A stretch of DNA of 64,000 bases from the NCBI RefSeq assembly GCF_002215035.1, contig NZ_NKFP01000004.1, positions 559,726 to 623,725 on the forward strand, read 5' to 3'. The stretch is from Leptolyngbya ohadii IS1 (GTDB lineage Bacteria; Cyanobacteriota; Cyanobacteriia; Elainellales; Elainellaceae). Made by a program: the position numbers and the translations under genes. Shown one piece after another: positions 54,261-64,000 of the stretch; the stretch's first letter is position 1; the number at the start of each line of letters is the position of its first letter. The notes beneath the pieces are model-generated. The model did not search any database. It was not told where the DNA came from and saw only the letters and a program-made list of their open reading frames with translations.

Positions 54261-54531
54261 CTCAAAAGGCAGAGGCAGGTTAAGCGACAGGGAATGAGGG
54301 CTGAAGAGATACTGCACTGTGCGGGTAGTACGATCGCGACAAATGCTCAACTTTTGTAAACGATCTTACCCTGTCTTGATTATATTGAGTTCAACTAAAA
54401 TGTGCGATTAGTGTAACCGGGATCGCAGAGCGATCGATTCTTGGGGCAAGGCTACTGACGGGGGCAGGTTGCGAATGATATCAGGCGATCGATTCTTGGA
54501 TGCAGAACTACTTGTGTAAGGGTGGTTAAAC

Positions 54532-54544
54532 GCCCGTCACGGGC
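54532..54544 (-). terminator. Possible terminator of gap1
   Basis: GCCCGT-C-ACGGGC hairpin about 90 bases after the gap1 stop; the following T-run on the minus strand is short (GTTTAA), so weak. Confidence 0.3.
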
Positions 54545-54639
54545 ATGATGAAAAAAGACGGGTCTGAACGAATGGGCAGAAAATTAACTTGCCCCCAACC
54601 ATTCAAACACCGCCTTAATTCAAGAAATTCAGGGAAAAT

Positions 54640-55689
<1,050 letters not shown>

Positions 55690-55889
55690 TTAGTCTGTGA
55701 AGTTTTCAGCGTTAAATGCGTCGTAAAGCTCTACATCGCGATACCAAAGCTTTGAGTCGATCGCTACGAATTTCACTTCTTTGCAGCGACGATCGATTCT
55801 GTGTTCAAGCTTTCTTCTCTTATGCGAGATTGCCAGCAGTCTAGCATCTGCTGATTTGTAGACATCTGGCTGTCCTATTTCCTTTAGAT

Positions 55890-57317
55890 TTAGCCCGATC
55901 GTTTACATTTGCGGCTTGCCTGAATTTTTCGCTCCAGAGAGGGCGATCGTCCCAAAATCGCGGTGCTGTAAAGACGATCGAACTCTCGCTGAAAGTGGGC
56001 GGCAACGGTAGCGTTATCGATGACTAAAAGGGTTTCGTCGTTGGTGGCGTTTGCAGCTTCGCTCCAGTTTTGCGATCCGGTAATCACACGGCGGCGATCG
56101 ACAATGGCAACCTTATGATGCAGGATGTCTCCACGCGGCAGAGCCGGAATGCCAACGGTCGTGATCCCCGGCTTCCAGGGACGATTCTGTGCTTCCGTGC
56201 GGCACTGTTTATCTGGTAATGCAATGCCCATCATGTCCAGTCCTTCGCTGTATTCGCGGTGGGCAAACTGGGGATCGATCAGGGCACGAACCTGTACGCC
56301 CTTGCGGTGGCTATTCTCCAGGACATTGCCAATCTTCTGATCAGAAAACACGAACAGGGCAAGGTCGATCGACTGGTTTGCCTGTGCCAGCGCACGACCA
56401 ATCAGACCATTAACGCTCCGCTGCCAGGGTTGGCGATTGGAAGTGGGGGAAAACTGGACGGTGATGGCAGAATTGGGCGACAGGGAAATGGTTTGGGCGG
56501 GGCGATAAACCTTATCTAGACCAAACTTCCGGCTCTCCGGCTTGTCATCCCCCCACATCTGATTAAATTCCTGGGTAAAAAGCTGCGCCACCCTGCCGCT
56601 CTGAATCTTCAGCAAATGGTTGGCGTTGCCTAAACTCTCTGGCGTTAGAAAATCACCAAAAACCTCGCTCCAGCTAAAGTTCACCGATCCCGTCAGAACT
56701 GTTTGCCCATCGATTACGACAAACTTATGGTGCATCAAGCCGCTGCCGCGAGAGCCGTCCTGCGTATCGTCAATCAGGGGAACTCTGGCGTTTTCTAGCA
56801 TGACGATCGCATCTCGCTGCCCCAGTTCCTCATTGCTAAGCTGACCGTCTCGATTTAGATCAACTAACTGCACAAATTCTCTATATTTCTTCTGGGCACG
56901 ATCGTCTAACCGTGAAATCTGCTCCGGCGTAAATTTACTGAGGGACTGCCGATAGTCATGCTCCACAATCACCCGCACGGCTACACCCGCCCGCTGTCTG
57001 CGAACTAATGCGGCTGCAATTCCCGGCAGATTAAATTCCTGCACCGCCATATCGACGGACACTTCGGCAGAATCGATCGCCTCGATAATCACCTGTTCCA
57101 GGTCATCGCCCAATCGCTGCTGCTGTCGATAGGGTTCGGTATAAAACGCTGCCTGCGACTGATTAAAATACACCTGAATCAGCGGATCTTGCGGCAGGGG
57201 CGATAGGGGTGGACGCAGGGCAGGTGAGGGACGACGGGCAGCAATGACCGCCACGATCAGCAGACCCAGCCCAAACAAAACCAGTCCCCGAAGCCAAAGG
57301 GAATTGAGCAGACGCAC
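55890..57317 (-). CDS. Phospholipase D-like protein with EF-hand insert
   Basis: 475 residues from GTG 57317. N-terminal membrane/signal helix (about 8-26), then two PLD halves with HKD motifs MHHKFVVIDGQTVLTGSVNF and LHHKVAIVDRRRVITGSQNW. Between the start of the first half and its HKD lies VQLVDLNRDGQLSNEELGQR, a textbook EF-hand calcium loop (DxNxDGxxSxxE). Active-site His from each half would form one phosphodiesterase site on the outer side of the membrane. Calcium control of a PLD by an inserted EF-hand is inference. Substrate could be lipid or nucleic acid. Confidence 0.88.
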   Translation of the reverse strand: MRLLNSLWLRGLVLFGLGLLIVAVIAARRPSPALRPPLSPLPQDPLIQVYFNQSQAAFYTEPYRQQQRLGDDLEQVIIEAIDSAEVSVDMAVQEFNLPGIAAALVRRQRAGVAVRVIVEHDYRQSLSKFTPEQISRLDDRAQKKYREFVQLVDLNRDGQLSNEELGQRDAIVMLENARVPLIDDTQDGSRGSGLMHHKFVVIDGQTVLTGSVNFSWSEVFGDFLTPESLGNANHLLKIQSGRVAQLFTQEFNQMWGDDKPESRKFGLDKVYRPAQTISLSPNSAITVQFSPTSNRQPWQRSVNGLIGRALAQANQSIDLALFVFSDQKIGNVLENSHRKGVQVRALIDPQFAHREYSEGLDMMGIALPDKQCRTEAQNRPWKPGITTVGIPALPRGDILHHKVAIVDRRRVITGSQNWSEAANATNDETLLVIDNATVAAHFQREFDRLYSTAILGRSPSLERKIQASRKCKRSG

Positions 57318-57607
57318 GGCAAAACCTGACTAGACGCATTCTCCTAGTCATGCCCGATCGTCCGGGTGAACTAACGCTCACGCCAACTGCAAATGAACCC
57401 CAGCAGGATGCTCAGTATAAATACCGATCGATTACATTGGCTTTACAAATCTATCTTTCGAGAAAGTGAACTTTTCCCCAAGTCCAGCAAATGATGTTGC
57501 TATACTAGGTGCAATCTCTGAAATTAGGCTTTACCTTCTCTTTACCATCGCTGAACGTAGGGCATCTACTAGCCGGATAATACTTTGCCTACCCTTGGGA
57601 ATGACCT

Positions 57608-58057
57608 ATGCCAAACCCTTCGCTCTACCGGGTTTCCTCTTCTTCACTTGCAAGACAAAAGCTTATCGGCACCTACCTGACTGAAGCAGGACTGCTCACC
57701 AGCGACCAGATTCAGGTGATTTTGAACGACCAGCACGCCACTGGAATGCGATTTGGCGATATTGCGGTTGCAAGAGGCTGGGTTAAGGAACAGACGATCG
57801 AATGGATTATGTCAAAGGTTGTTGAACCAGAGCGCCGTGCGATCCAGACGGTAATAGCACGTCAGGCAGCCGAGCTTTCCCAAAAAACGGAGCCAATGCT
57901 GCCCAAAGAGCCGCCCCCACAGTCGCGGCAATCCTCCAAAAAGAAGCTAGAAACTGCTTCCCAAAGTACCAAGCCCTTTGTTCGCCGGGATGCCCCGATC
58001 GCAAAGCCACTGCCGCCTATAAATTCTTCGGATTCTGAAGTGAATTGGGTGGGGTAG
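57608..58057 (+). CDS. Small protein with GspE-N/MshEN-like domain
   Basis: 149 residues. Residues 18-70 (KLIGTYLTEAGLLTSDQIQV, MRFGDIAVARGWVKEQTIEW) resemble the helical module at the N-terminus of type II/IV secretion ATPases (GspE/PilB), which in some proteins binds c-di-GMP. The remainder is Lys/Pro/Ser-rich and probably disordered. No ATPase domain. Found in many cyanobacteria; role unknown, perhaps linked to pili or c-di-GMP sensing. Confidence 0.7.
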   Translation: MPNPSLYRVSSSSLARQKLIGTYLTEAGLLTSDQIQVILNDQHATGMRFGDIAVARGWVKEQTIEWIMSKVVEPERRAIQTVIARQAAELSQKTEPMLPKEPPPQSRQSSKKKLETASQSTKPFVRRDAPIAKPLPPINSSDSEVNWVG

Positions 58058-58100
58058 GGAGAGCGAGGGAGCAGGGGAGCAAAGGAGCAGGGAGCGAATC
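58056..58100. repeat. STRR-type tract between convergent genes
   Basis: GGGGTAGGGAGAGCGAGGGAGCAGGG... in the gap between the MshEN-like gene and the AEC transporter. Confidence 0.65.
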
Positions 58101-59100
58101 AGGCTGCAAATAGCCACAACCAGAACGGTAAAACGATCAGTAATCCGATCGAACCCAGCAGCAGCGTCGTGACGGTCAGGCTGCGATCGAGGTCGTATGC
58201 CTCGGCGATAAACAGGGTGGCGAAGGCGGGGGGCATTGCCATTTGCAGGACAAGAGTTAGCTGGGGCAAATCGGAAATTCCTAGGTGCGGGAGGGCGAAT
58301 CCCAGGAGCAGGGGAATTATCAGCATTTTGATTGACAGACTGACGATCGCGGGCTGAATCTGGCTCCAGGATGCCAACTGGCTCAGGCGCATCCCCAGCA
58401 GCAGCAGCGAAAGGGCAATGACGCTCCAGGCAAAGCCTTTGAGTCCCAGTTCGATCGGTTGGGGCAGAAGGATAGAACGTCCCGCTAAGCCAATCCAAAA
58501 GCTCCACAGTGCTGGATTGTTGAGAAGTGCCTGCCCGATCTGCCGCACCGGAGACTGGTTAGATTTTTGGGATTGATCGCTGAAGTATGCTGCCAGCAGC
58601 ACTCCAAAGCCGTAAGCCCCAAGCGTACTGCCCAGCGTGTCGTAAAAGACCGCCCAGCCAAAATACTCGTGCCCCACCAGCGATAGCGAAACCGGATAGC
58701 CCAGGTAGCCCGTATTGCCGACCATTGCCGCCAGCAAAAAGCTGCCCTGAGTCGATCGCTGCTGTAGCTGCTCCGAAACTAGATATTTTGCCCAAAAGGG
58801 CGATCGCTTGGAGAGACGAATCCGCCGCAAAAGATGGTTTTGCACCCTGATCCAGACCCATGCCAGCCCGACCGCAGACAGCATCGCAATCCAGGCGACG
58901 AGCGGAGCCAGCCAAACTGTCTCTGAGAGATTTGCCTGCCGCAAAAATGCAAAGATGCCGATCGGTACGCCAATCCAAAACAAAAATTTACCCAGCGCAG
59001 CGGGAATTCGAGCAGGCAGCACCCGCCCTAGAAACCAGCCAAAGCCAACCCAGCCGATGAGGGGCAAATACAGTTCGAGCAGGCGCAGGGTTTGATCCAT
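58099..59100 (-). CDS. AEC (auxin efflux carrier) family transporter
   Basis: 333 residues, about ten membrane helices in two halves. MVGNTGYLGYPVSLSLVG is the characteristic broken-helix Asn-Thr-Gly-x-x-Gly-x-P motif. C-terminal VLQMAMPPAFATLFIAEAY is the second AEC block. Members export small organic acids or malate; substrate unknown. Confidence 0.9.
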   Translation of the reverse strand: MDQTLRLLELYLPLIGWVGFGWFLGRVLPARIPAALGKFLFWIGVPIGIFAFLRQANLSETVWLAPLVAWIAMLSAVGLAWVWIRVQNHLLRRIRLSKRSPFWAKYLVSEQLQQRSTQGSFLLAAMVGNTGYLGYPVSLSLVGHEYFGWAVFYDTLGSTLGAYGFGVLLAAYFSDQSQKSNQSPVRQIGQALLNNPALWSFWIGLAGRSILLPQPIELGLKGFAWSVIALSLLLLGMRLSQLASWSQIQPAIVSLSIKMLIIPLLLGFALPHLGISDLPQLTLVLQMAMPPAFATLFIAEAYDLDRSLTVTTLLLGSIGLLIVLPFWLWLFAA

Positions 59101-59216
59101 TCCGTGATTTTAGGCGGTGCGGATGCGCCGAGCCTCCTCCGGTAAGGTAAAGTAGTACAAAAACTGCACTGGTCTAGAATAGGCAGGATTGCCACCAGAT
59201 ATAGGAGGAACAACCT

Positions 59217-60086
59217 GTGAATCGTCCAGGATTACCCCCAGGAGTACAGCAGGGAGCGTCTGAGCAGCCCGATTTTGCCGATTTGCCGCTGGCAGACATT
59301 CCTGAAGCAGTGCGCGAAATGCCAACAGGTGAAGTTCTCTCCAGACCAGTCTCGTCCGCTTCCCGGCTAACCCATTCCAAACCCGCAAGCTCTAGACCCA
59401 CTAAGCTCTTGTGGTACTCCGGCACAGGCTTTGTTGCGCTGCTGGGGCTGGGGTTATGGTTCGTCCCGCGTTTGCTCAGCCCTACTCCGGCTGCCGTCCA
59501 ACCCCTGGAAACGACCACTCCAGAAATTCAGGAACAGGCGATCGACCTGCTGGATCAGGAACAGCCTGCTGCTTTGCTGAATCATTTGCCCTACACCGAA
59601 GCCCCTCGAACTGATCTGAAGCCCCTCACTGCCGACGGGAAAGTGCTGCTGCGCCAATCTGCCGCTGCCAAGTTTAAGGAAATGGCTGCTGCCGCCAAAG
59701 CCGATGGTGTGATTCTCGTTCCTCTGTCTGGATTTCGATCGATTGCCGACCAGGAGCGCGTCTTTTTTGACGTGAAGGCAAAGCGAGGACAGGATGCCGA
59801 AAAACGTGCCGCTGTCAGTGCCCCCCCTGGCTATAGCGAACATCACACGGGCTATGCGATCGATTTGGGCGATGCTAACCGACCCGCCACTGACCTGCAA
59901 GCCAGCTTTGAAACCACTGCCGCCTTCCGCTGGCTCAAGAAAAACGCTGCTTTCTACAGCTTCGAGCTATCTTTCCCCAAAAATAATCCGATGGGCGTTA
60001 GCTACGAGCCTTGGCACTGGCGATTTGTAGGCGATCGCAACAGCCTGGAAACCTTCTACCGCGCCAGAGAACAGTCCAATCCCTAA
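59217..60086 (+). CDS. VanY-type D-alanyl-D-alanine carboxypeptidase (M15)
   Basis: 289 residues from GTG 59217, fixed by AGGAGGA at 59203-59209. Pro/Ser-rich cytoplasmic N-terminus, one membrane helix (about 68-86), then an M15B domain: LSGFRSIADQERVFFDVKA, YSEHHTGYAIDLGD (zinc His and Asp) and YEPWHWRFVG (catalytic Glu, zinc His). Trims D-Ala from peptidoglycan stem peptides in the periplasm. Confidence 0.92.
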   Translation: MNRPGLPPGVQQGASEQPDFADLPLADIPEAVREMPTGEVLSRPVSSASRLTHSKPASSRPTKLLWYSGTGFVALLGLGLWFVPRLLSPTPAAVQPLETTTPEIQEQAIDLLDQEQPAALLNHLPYTEAPRTDLKPLTADGKVLLRQSAAAKFKEMAAAAKADGVILVPLSGFRSIADQERVFFDVKAKRGQDAEKRAAVSAPPGYSEHHTGYAIDLGDANRPATDLQASFETTAAFRWLKKNAAFYSFELSFPKNNPMGVSYEPWHWRFVGDRNSLETFYRAREQSNP

Positions 60087-60126
60087 ATTCAACTACAGTA
60101 TGTAAAGAAACCTATCCAGTGAACCA

Positions 60127-60834
60127 ATGAGCCAGACCACGCTAAACCTTGTTGCAATTACAATCTTTTCGCTGGTGATGGTAAGTCTGCTGGGTCCATT
60201 GCTGCACATCTCTCCTGTAGTTCCGGCAGTGGCGGCGTTTAGCATTCTCAGCATTGCAACGCTGGATTCTTTCTCGCTTCAGGGAAGACTCGGAACACTG
60301 GTGGTCGATACGATCGCCCAATTTTCGCCGGAGCATCGATCGCGGATTGTGCGCCACGAGGCAGGACATTTTTTGGCGGCGCATCTGCTTGGAATTCCGG
60401 TGACAGGCTATACGCTCAACGCCTGGGAAGCCCTGCGGCAGGGGCAGCCCGGACAGGGAGGGGTCAGTTTTGGGACAGCAGAATTAGAGGCGCAAATTGC
60501 CACAGGACAGATTTCTACCCAGATGGTCGATCGCTACTGTACGGTCTGGATGTCGGGCATTGCGGCAGAGCAGTTGGAATACGGCAATGCTGAGGGCGGC
60601 GCGAACGATCGGGAAACGATTCGGCTTTTGTGGATGATGCAGCTCAAGCGATCGCTGGGGGAAGCCGATCTGAAACAAAGGTGGGCACTGCTCCAGGCAA
60701 AAACGCTGCTGCAAGATCACAAAGAAGCCTATGCGGCTTTAGTCGAAGCGATGGAACAGCGTCAGCCCGTCGAGGTGTGCCAGGAGACAATTCAGGCATC
60801 GCTGAAGTCAGCCAATCTGGCAGGGCAGTCGTGA
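60127..60834 (+). CDS. Membrane zinc protease-like, FtsH M41-like without AAA domain
   Basis: 235 residues. Two membrane segments (about 8-45), then IVRHEAGHFLAAHLLGIPVT with HExxH as in M41 proteases, and GGANDRETIRLLWMMQL, resembling the second-half D-x-x-x-A region of FtsH. There is no ATPase domain. Related stand-alone proteins occur in cyanobacteria and plastids (FtsHi-like or ARASP-like); function uncertain. Confidence 0.8.
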   Translation: MSQTTLNLVAITIFSLVMVSLLGPLLHISPVVPAVAAFSILSIATLDSFSLQGRLGTLVVDTIAQFSPEHRSRIVRHEAGHFLAAHLLGIPVTGYTLNAWEALRQGQPGQGGVSFGTAELEAQIATGQISTQMVDRYCTVWMSGIAAEQLEYGNAEGGANDRETIRLLWMMQLKRSLGEADLKQRWALLQAKTLLQDHKEAYAALVEAMEQRQPVEVCQETIQASLKSANLAGQS

Positions 60835-60926
60835 ACTGAAAATCCCGCAAAAGTGAGACGGTTTTCGCTCATTCTTTTCTCAAACTGAGAGATAAAGTTT
60901 GTTGTATCACCCTCTCTCAGAATCTT

Positions 60927-61754
60927 ATGGCTCCTACCGTTCTCATTACTGGCGGCTCCCAGGGCATTGGCAGAGAAACTGCCAATCTGTTTGCCCAGCA
61001 CGGCTATAATCTCGTTCTCACTGCCCGTCGAGTCGATCTCCTGGAGGAAGTTGCCCAGGGTTTTCGTGCCGCGAATCATCCCGTCTTTGCCATGCCTGCG
61101 GATACCCGCGATCCGGAACAGGTGAAGGCGCTGGTTGAAAAGGCGATCGAGCAATTTGGGGCGATCGATGTGCTGGTTAACAATGCTGGGATTTTCTGCA
61201 CCGGACCCGTTGATCACTTCTCGCTGGAAGACTGGCATACGATTATCGACACCAATCTCTGGGGCTATATTCACACGATTCATGCTGTAGTGCCTCACAT
61301 GATTGCACGCGGCAAAGGCACGATCGTTAACCTGAGTTCGATCGGCGGTAAATCTTCTTCTGCCTACCTGGTTCCCTACGTCACAAGCAAATACGGCGTT
61401 ACGGGATTAACGGAGTCGCTTCATGCCGAACTCTCGCCCAAAGGCATTACCGTTTGCGGCATCTACCCGAACATCATCAAATCTGACTTCATGGAAAGGG
61501 CATTAATTCGGGGTGTTGATCAGGAGGACGAAGAGGCTCGTCGCAAACAGCTTGAACAGGTGCTATCAGTCCCCGTTGTCGAAAAGCCGGGAGACGTGGC
61601 AAAAGCCATCTGGGACGCCGTGAAAAATCAGAAACCAGAAGTGGTCGTCGGTTCTGCGAAAGTATCTCTGGGCTTCAGCAGCATCCTTCCCGGTGTTATG
61701 CAGTGGCTCACCCACAAAACTTTCCAAAACCGCGACAAAACCAAGTCTGCGTAG
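60927..61754 (+). CDS. SDR family oxidoreductase
   Basis: 275 residues, classical short-chain dehydrogenase: VLITGGSQGIGRETANLFAQ (cofactor loop), DVLVNNAGIFCTGPV, IVNLSSIGGK and YVTSKYGVTG (catalytic Ser, Tyr, Lys), then GIYPNIIKSDFMERA. Arg in LTARRVDLLEEV favours NADP. Long C-terminal extension ends in a hydrophobic region (LPGVMQWLT). Substrate unknown; keto-reductase or dehydrogenase activity. Confidence 0.9.
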   Translation: MAPTVLITGGSQGIGRETANLFAQHGYNLVLTARRVDLLEEVAQGFRAANHPVFAMPADTRDPEQVKALVEKAIEQFGAIDVLVNNAGIFCTGPVDHFSLEDWHTIIDTNLWGYIHTIHAVVPHMIARGKGTIVNLSSIGGKSSSAYLVPYVTSKYGVTGLTESLHAELSPKGITVCGIYPNIIKSDFMERALIRGVDQEDEEARRKQLEQVLSVPVVEKPGDVAKAIWDAVKNQKPEVVVGSAKVSLGFSSILPGVMQWLTHKTFQNRDKTKSA

Positions 61755-61885
61755 TAGTTAACTGCTTGTTTTTCCGATTCGTTTCCCTAATTTTCAGTAG
61801 AGGCGATCGTTTATCTCGCAGCGACAATTAACCTGAATATCAGCAAGATATTCCAATTCCTCAGGAATATCAAATTTAATCTCTG

Positions 61886-62107
61886 GTGGGGTGGGCATCT
61901 TGTCCGCCCTTTTGATGAAGTTCTACCCTACTATCTCACTGGCATGTTCTAAGTTTTATTATTGAGTTGATTTTGTTTTAATTCACAGTTTTATTAACTC
62001 ATTCGTTGTAAAACAGTCTGCTATTCAATGGTATCAATTCAGTGAAAGGCATCAATCTATTGGGATCTATCGCTTAATTTACTGGGCGGAAAAGATGCCC
62101 ACCCCAC
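61886..62107. repeat. 222-bp AT-rich stretch with 24-bp inverted ends
   Basis: GTGGGGTGGGCATCTTGTCC... (61886-61909) and its near-perfect complement (62084-62107), 23 of 24 matching. No ORF, no target duplication seen. Either a MITE-like element or two independent dispersed repeats in the 409-bp gap. Confidence 0.5.
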
Positions 62108-62163
62108 AAGAAGTAAGTTTGATTCATAAGATCTGCTCAGCGTTGTTGAGTGATTTTCAGCAA

Positions 62164-62931
62164 TCAGGTTTTCAGGCAGGCTTCAATATCCCTCAGCGTC
62201 AGATACTCCCCCGGCTGAGCCGCACTGCGATTCTTAAGCACCTGCGTTGGTACACCCAAATCGCCCAAACTTGAAACCACCATAATCGCCTCGTGAAAAT
62301 CCTCCTGCTGCGTGTAGCTGCTCACCGTCACCAGACAGCGAAATCCGGCACTCACCGCTGCCAGCATCCCATTCCGCGAATCCTCAATCACCAGCGTACT
62401 TTCAGGTGAGAGATTCAACTCCTCCTTCGCCAGCAGATAAATATCTGGGGCAGGCTTTTTTCGCGGCACCATATCCCCGGCGTAAACCTTAAAATGCTGC
62501 GCCATTTCCTTGCCCACCACAAACTCCAGCACCGATCGCACCGATTCCTCTGCCGAAGTGGAAGCCACGACTAATGTCCACCCTGCTTCGATCGCCTCTG
62601 CTGTAATTCGTTTGATTCCCGGTCGGGGAGGCATTTTGCCGCTTTGTACCATTTCCTTATAAATGGCGGTTTTGCGCTTGTGCCATGCTGCGACTTGTTG
62701 CCGCTGTTCCTCTGGATCGGTCGGGAGTCCTGCCTGCGCCACAAATTCCGGGGTCAGTAAACTCGCCATCCGTTCCTTGCCGCCGCCAATCAGCACTTTT
62801 TCTGCATAGTCCACCTCCGACCACTGCACAGGCAACCCGTACTCGGCAAACATCTGATTAAACGCGGGCAAGTGCCCATCGCGCTCGGTGTCGGCTAACA
62901 CCCCATCACAGTCAAAGACGATCGCACTCAT
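62164..62931 (-). CDS. HAD-IA phosphatase, CbbY-like
   Basis: 255 residues. FDCDGVLADTERDGHLPAFN (nucleophile Asp and acid), VVASTSAEESVRSVL (motif II), PRKKPAPDIYLLAKEELNLS (Lys) and LVIEDSRNGMLAAVSAGF (motif IV). The cap and wording match CbbY, which dephosphorylates xylulose 1,5-bisphosphate, an inhibitor of Rubisco; this role is inference. Confidence 0.9.
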   Translation of the reverse strand: MSAIVFDCDGVLADTERDGHLPAFNQMFAEYGLPVQWSEVDYAEKVLIGGGKERMASLLTPEFVAQAGLPTDPEEQRQQVAAWHKRKTAIYKEMVQSGKMPPRPGIKRITAEAIEAGWTLVVASTSAEESVRSVLEFVVGKEMAQHFKVYAGDMVPRKKPAPDIYLLAKEELNLSPESTLVIEDSRNGMLAAVSAGFRCLVTVSSYTQQEDFHEAIMVVSSLGDLGVPTQVLKNRSAAQPGEYLTLRDIEACLKT

Positions 62932-63051
62932 ATTCCTTTTTCTGTTGTTGCCTCTTGGCTGAAGTTTACAGGGAACTGATTGGCTTAAAATACCGCAAAT
63001 CCAAGCCCCTAATCTGCTGAACAGTCCGGTTGCCCAATGTATCTAGTCTCG

Positions 63052-63585
63052 TTAGGGCAGTAGCTCACATCGCATGATGACCCGATCGGAGAGGGGCAAG
63101 CCGGCTGTCATTTCTTGCAGTCTAATCTGCTGGAGTCCTGGCGTGAGGTCAGCTTCTTCAAGGATGTGAAATCCCAGTTTTGAGTAAAACGGAGCATTCC
63201 AGGCAATCTCTCGAAAGGTTGCAAGCGATACTGCTCCATAGCTCTGAAGCTGTGCCCAGGCACAAACCGCCTTGACCAGGGCAGAACCAATTCCTCGCTG
63301 TCCATGTTCGGGATGAACATCAATCTCCTGGAGGTAGAGGGTGTTATCAACTTCGCGGCTTACTGCAAATCCAACAACTGTGTTGGTTGTATCGACTGCA
63401 ACCCATACCTGCCCTGCCTGAAATCTTGCCTGAATAAAGTCGATCGACAGCGGCTCAGAATCCACCAGGAAGGCATAGGGCGTATTCAAAAATAGACGGT
63501 TGGCGGCTCGTTCAATTTCAGACAGCAAAGCTAATTCTTTTACATTGGCAAAACGGATGGTATAGCCAGATTCAAGCGTTCTCAT
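63052..63585 (-). CDS. GNAT family N-acetyltransferase
   Basis: 177 residues: VWVAVDTTNTVVGFAVSREV, LYLQEIDVHPEHGQRGIGSALV with the acetyl-CoA pyrophosphate loop Q-R-G-I-G-S-A, and WNAPFYSKLGFHILEEADLT. Acceptor unknown. Confidence 0.9.
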   Translation of the reverse strand: MRTLESGYTIRFANVKELALLSEIERAANRLFLNTPYAFLVDSEPLSIDFIQARFQAGQVWVAVDTTNTVVGFAVSREVDNTLYLQEIDVHPEHGQRGIGSALVKAVCAWAQLQSYGAVSLATFREIAWNAPFYSKLGFHILEEADLTPGLQQIRLQEMTAGLPLSDRVIMRCELLP

Positions 63586-63897
63586 GGATCGCCAGCCACG
63601 GATAGAGATAACCGATCGAAAAGTTGGATTAAGTCTTCGCAGAATGCAGTGGAGCAGCCTTTGTTGACGCTGCCGGATATTTCCCTGAATATTTATCCCT
63701 GAACATTCTCTAATATTTTCTTAATTCCTTGCCAGACACTTCAGGCTGAATACTCCGGGCTGAATAAACGATCGCCGGAACAGAAGATTAATCTCCTCCA
63801 TCCCGGCAATTCTTGAGCCAATCGCCCTAACCCTGTCTAGAAATTAGGACGATCGCGCTATCTTCATAGCTGGCAAATGAACACCCGATTCCCCAAC

Positions 63898-64000
63898 CTA
63901 CCGAACGAGCCGCTGGGCGCTGAACGTATTGCTCATTGCGTTCGCCATCTGGTAATGGTCTTGAACGTTGGGCAGCAGGGCAGAGGCATAAGCCTTCGCT
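63898..64000 (-). CDS. Possible 3' end of a gene entering from the right
   Basis: Minus frame open from the window end to a TAG at 63900-63898, translating to AKAYASALLPNVQDHYQMAN and following. High third-position GC suggests coding, but 34 residues are too few to identify. A plus-strand ATG at 63878 opens a competing frame. The gap 63586-63897 shows no gene. Confidence 0.35.
   Translation of the reverse strand, partial: AKAYASALLPNVQDHYQMANAMSNTFSAQRLVR

Noticed and set aside
54428-54500. GCGATCGATTCTTGG repeated twice, as a possible operator pair
   Set aside because: The core is the very common HIP1-like GCGATCG; spacing and flanks give no further support.

Overview
The window comes from a cyanobacterium, most like a filamentous Leptolyngbya-type or related non-model strain. 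Four things point there: octamers of the HIP1 type (GCGATCGC and its GATCGC/GCGATC derivatives) throughout, a cyanophycinase, a ccmK3-ccmK4 carboxysome satellite pair, and intergenic C-rich heptamer tracts of the STRR type (units such as CCCCACT and CCCTGCT). It looks like chromosomal core and accessory sequence; I see no rRNA, tRNA, CRISPR array, transposase or phage gene.

Layout. 1-10 kb: 3' part of cyanophycinase (runs off the left edge), a CIA30-domain protein, a TPR-M48-like membrane protein with lost zinc ligands, a minus-strand group of envelope genes (PII-like protein, SLH-domain protein, DUF3747 protein), a hypothetical protein and a Cas4/AddB-like Fe-S nuclease. 10-18 kb: a phosphoribosyltransferase, then a signalling and glycogen block with two REC-GGDEF diguanylate cyclases, a REC-HPt protein and glycogen phosphorylase. 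18-28.7 kb: a cytochrome-b-like protein with a disturbed 5' end, a DUF6671 protein, an Asp/Glu racemase, the TldD-TldE pair, a ferredoxin-MBL hydrolase, ispD, a divergent HxlR regulator with an acyl-CoA dehydrogenase, and a TMEM175 channel.

28.7-47 kb is a surface-polysaccharide cluster. Plus-strand genes encode methyltransferases and tandem GT2 glycosyltransferases. Five consecutive proteins share a coiled coil followed by a near-identical 'AMxSSKFWQLR..W.RLK' element, although their catalytic domains differ. Minus-strand genes encode a GT2-GT4 fusion, a large membrane protein, two sugar-nucleotide epimerases, a methyltransferase and a polyprenyl-phosphate-type GT2. A 206-bp MITE-like element with an 8-bp target duplication lies directly behind the last plus-strand gene. 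ccmK3 and ccmK4 follow.

48.3-54.2 kb holds a Uma2 gene and a minus-strand NAD block: pncB, nadD, an NrtR-like Nudix regulator and nadE. Between pncB and nadD lies a 776-bp island (52054-52829) made of two long perfect palindromes built from copies of the nadD/nrtR junction, plus a stray pncB fragment, all bracketed by inverted heptamer tracts. It is the most striking structure in the window. It may reflect natural fold-back replication, or an amplification or assembly artefact.

54.6-64 kb: NAD-type GAPDH, a phospholipase-D-like protein with an EF-hand loop, a small GspE-N-like protein, an AEC transporter, a VanY-type peptidase, an M41-like membrane protease, an SDR, a HAD hydrolase and a GNAT acetyltransferase. 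The tail of an unidentified minus-strand gene may reach the right edge.
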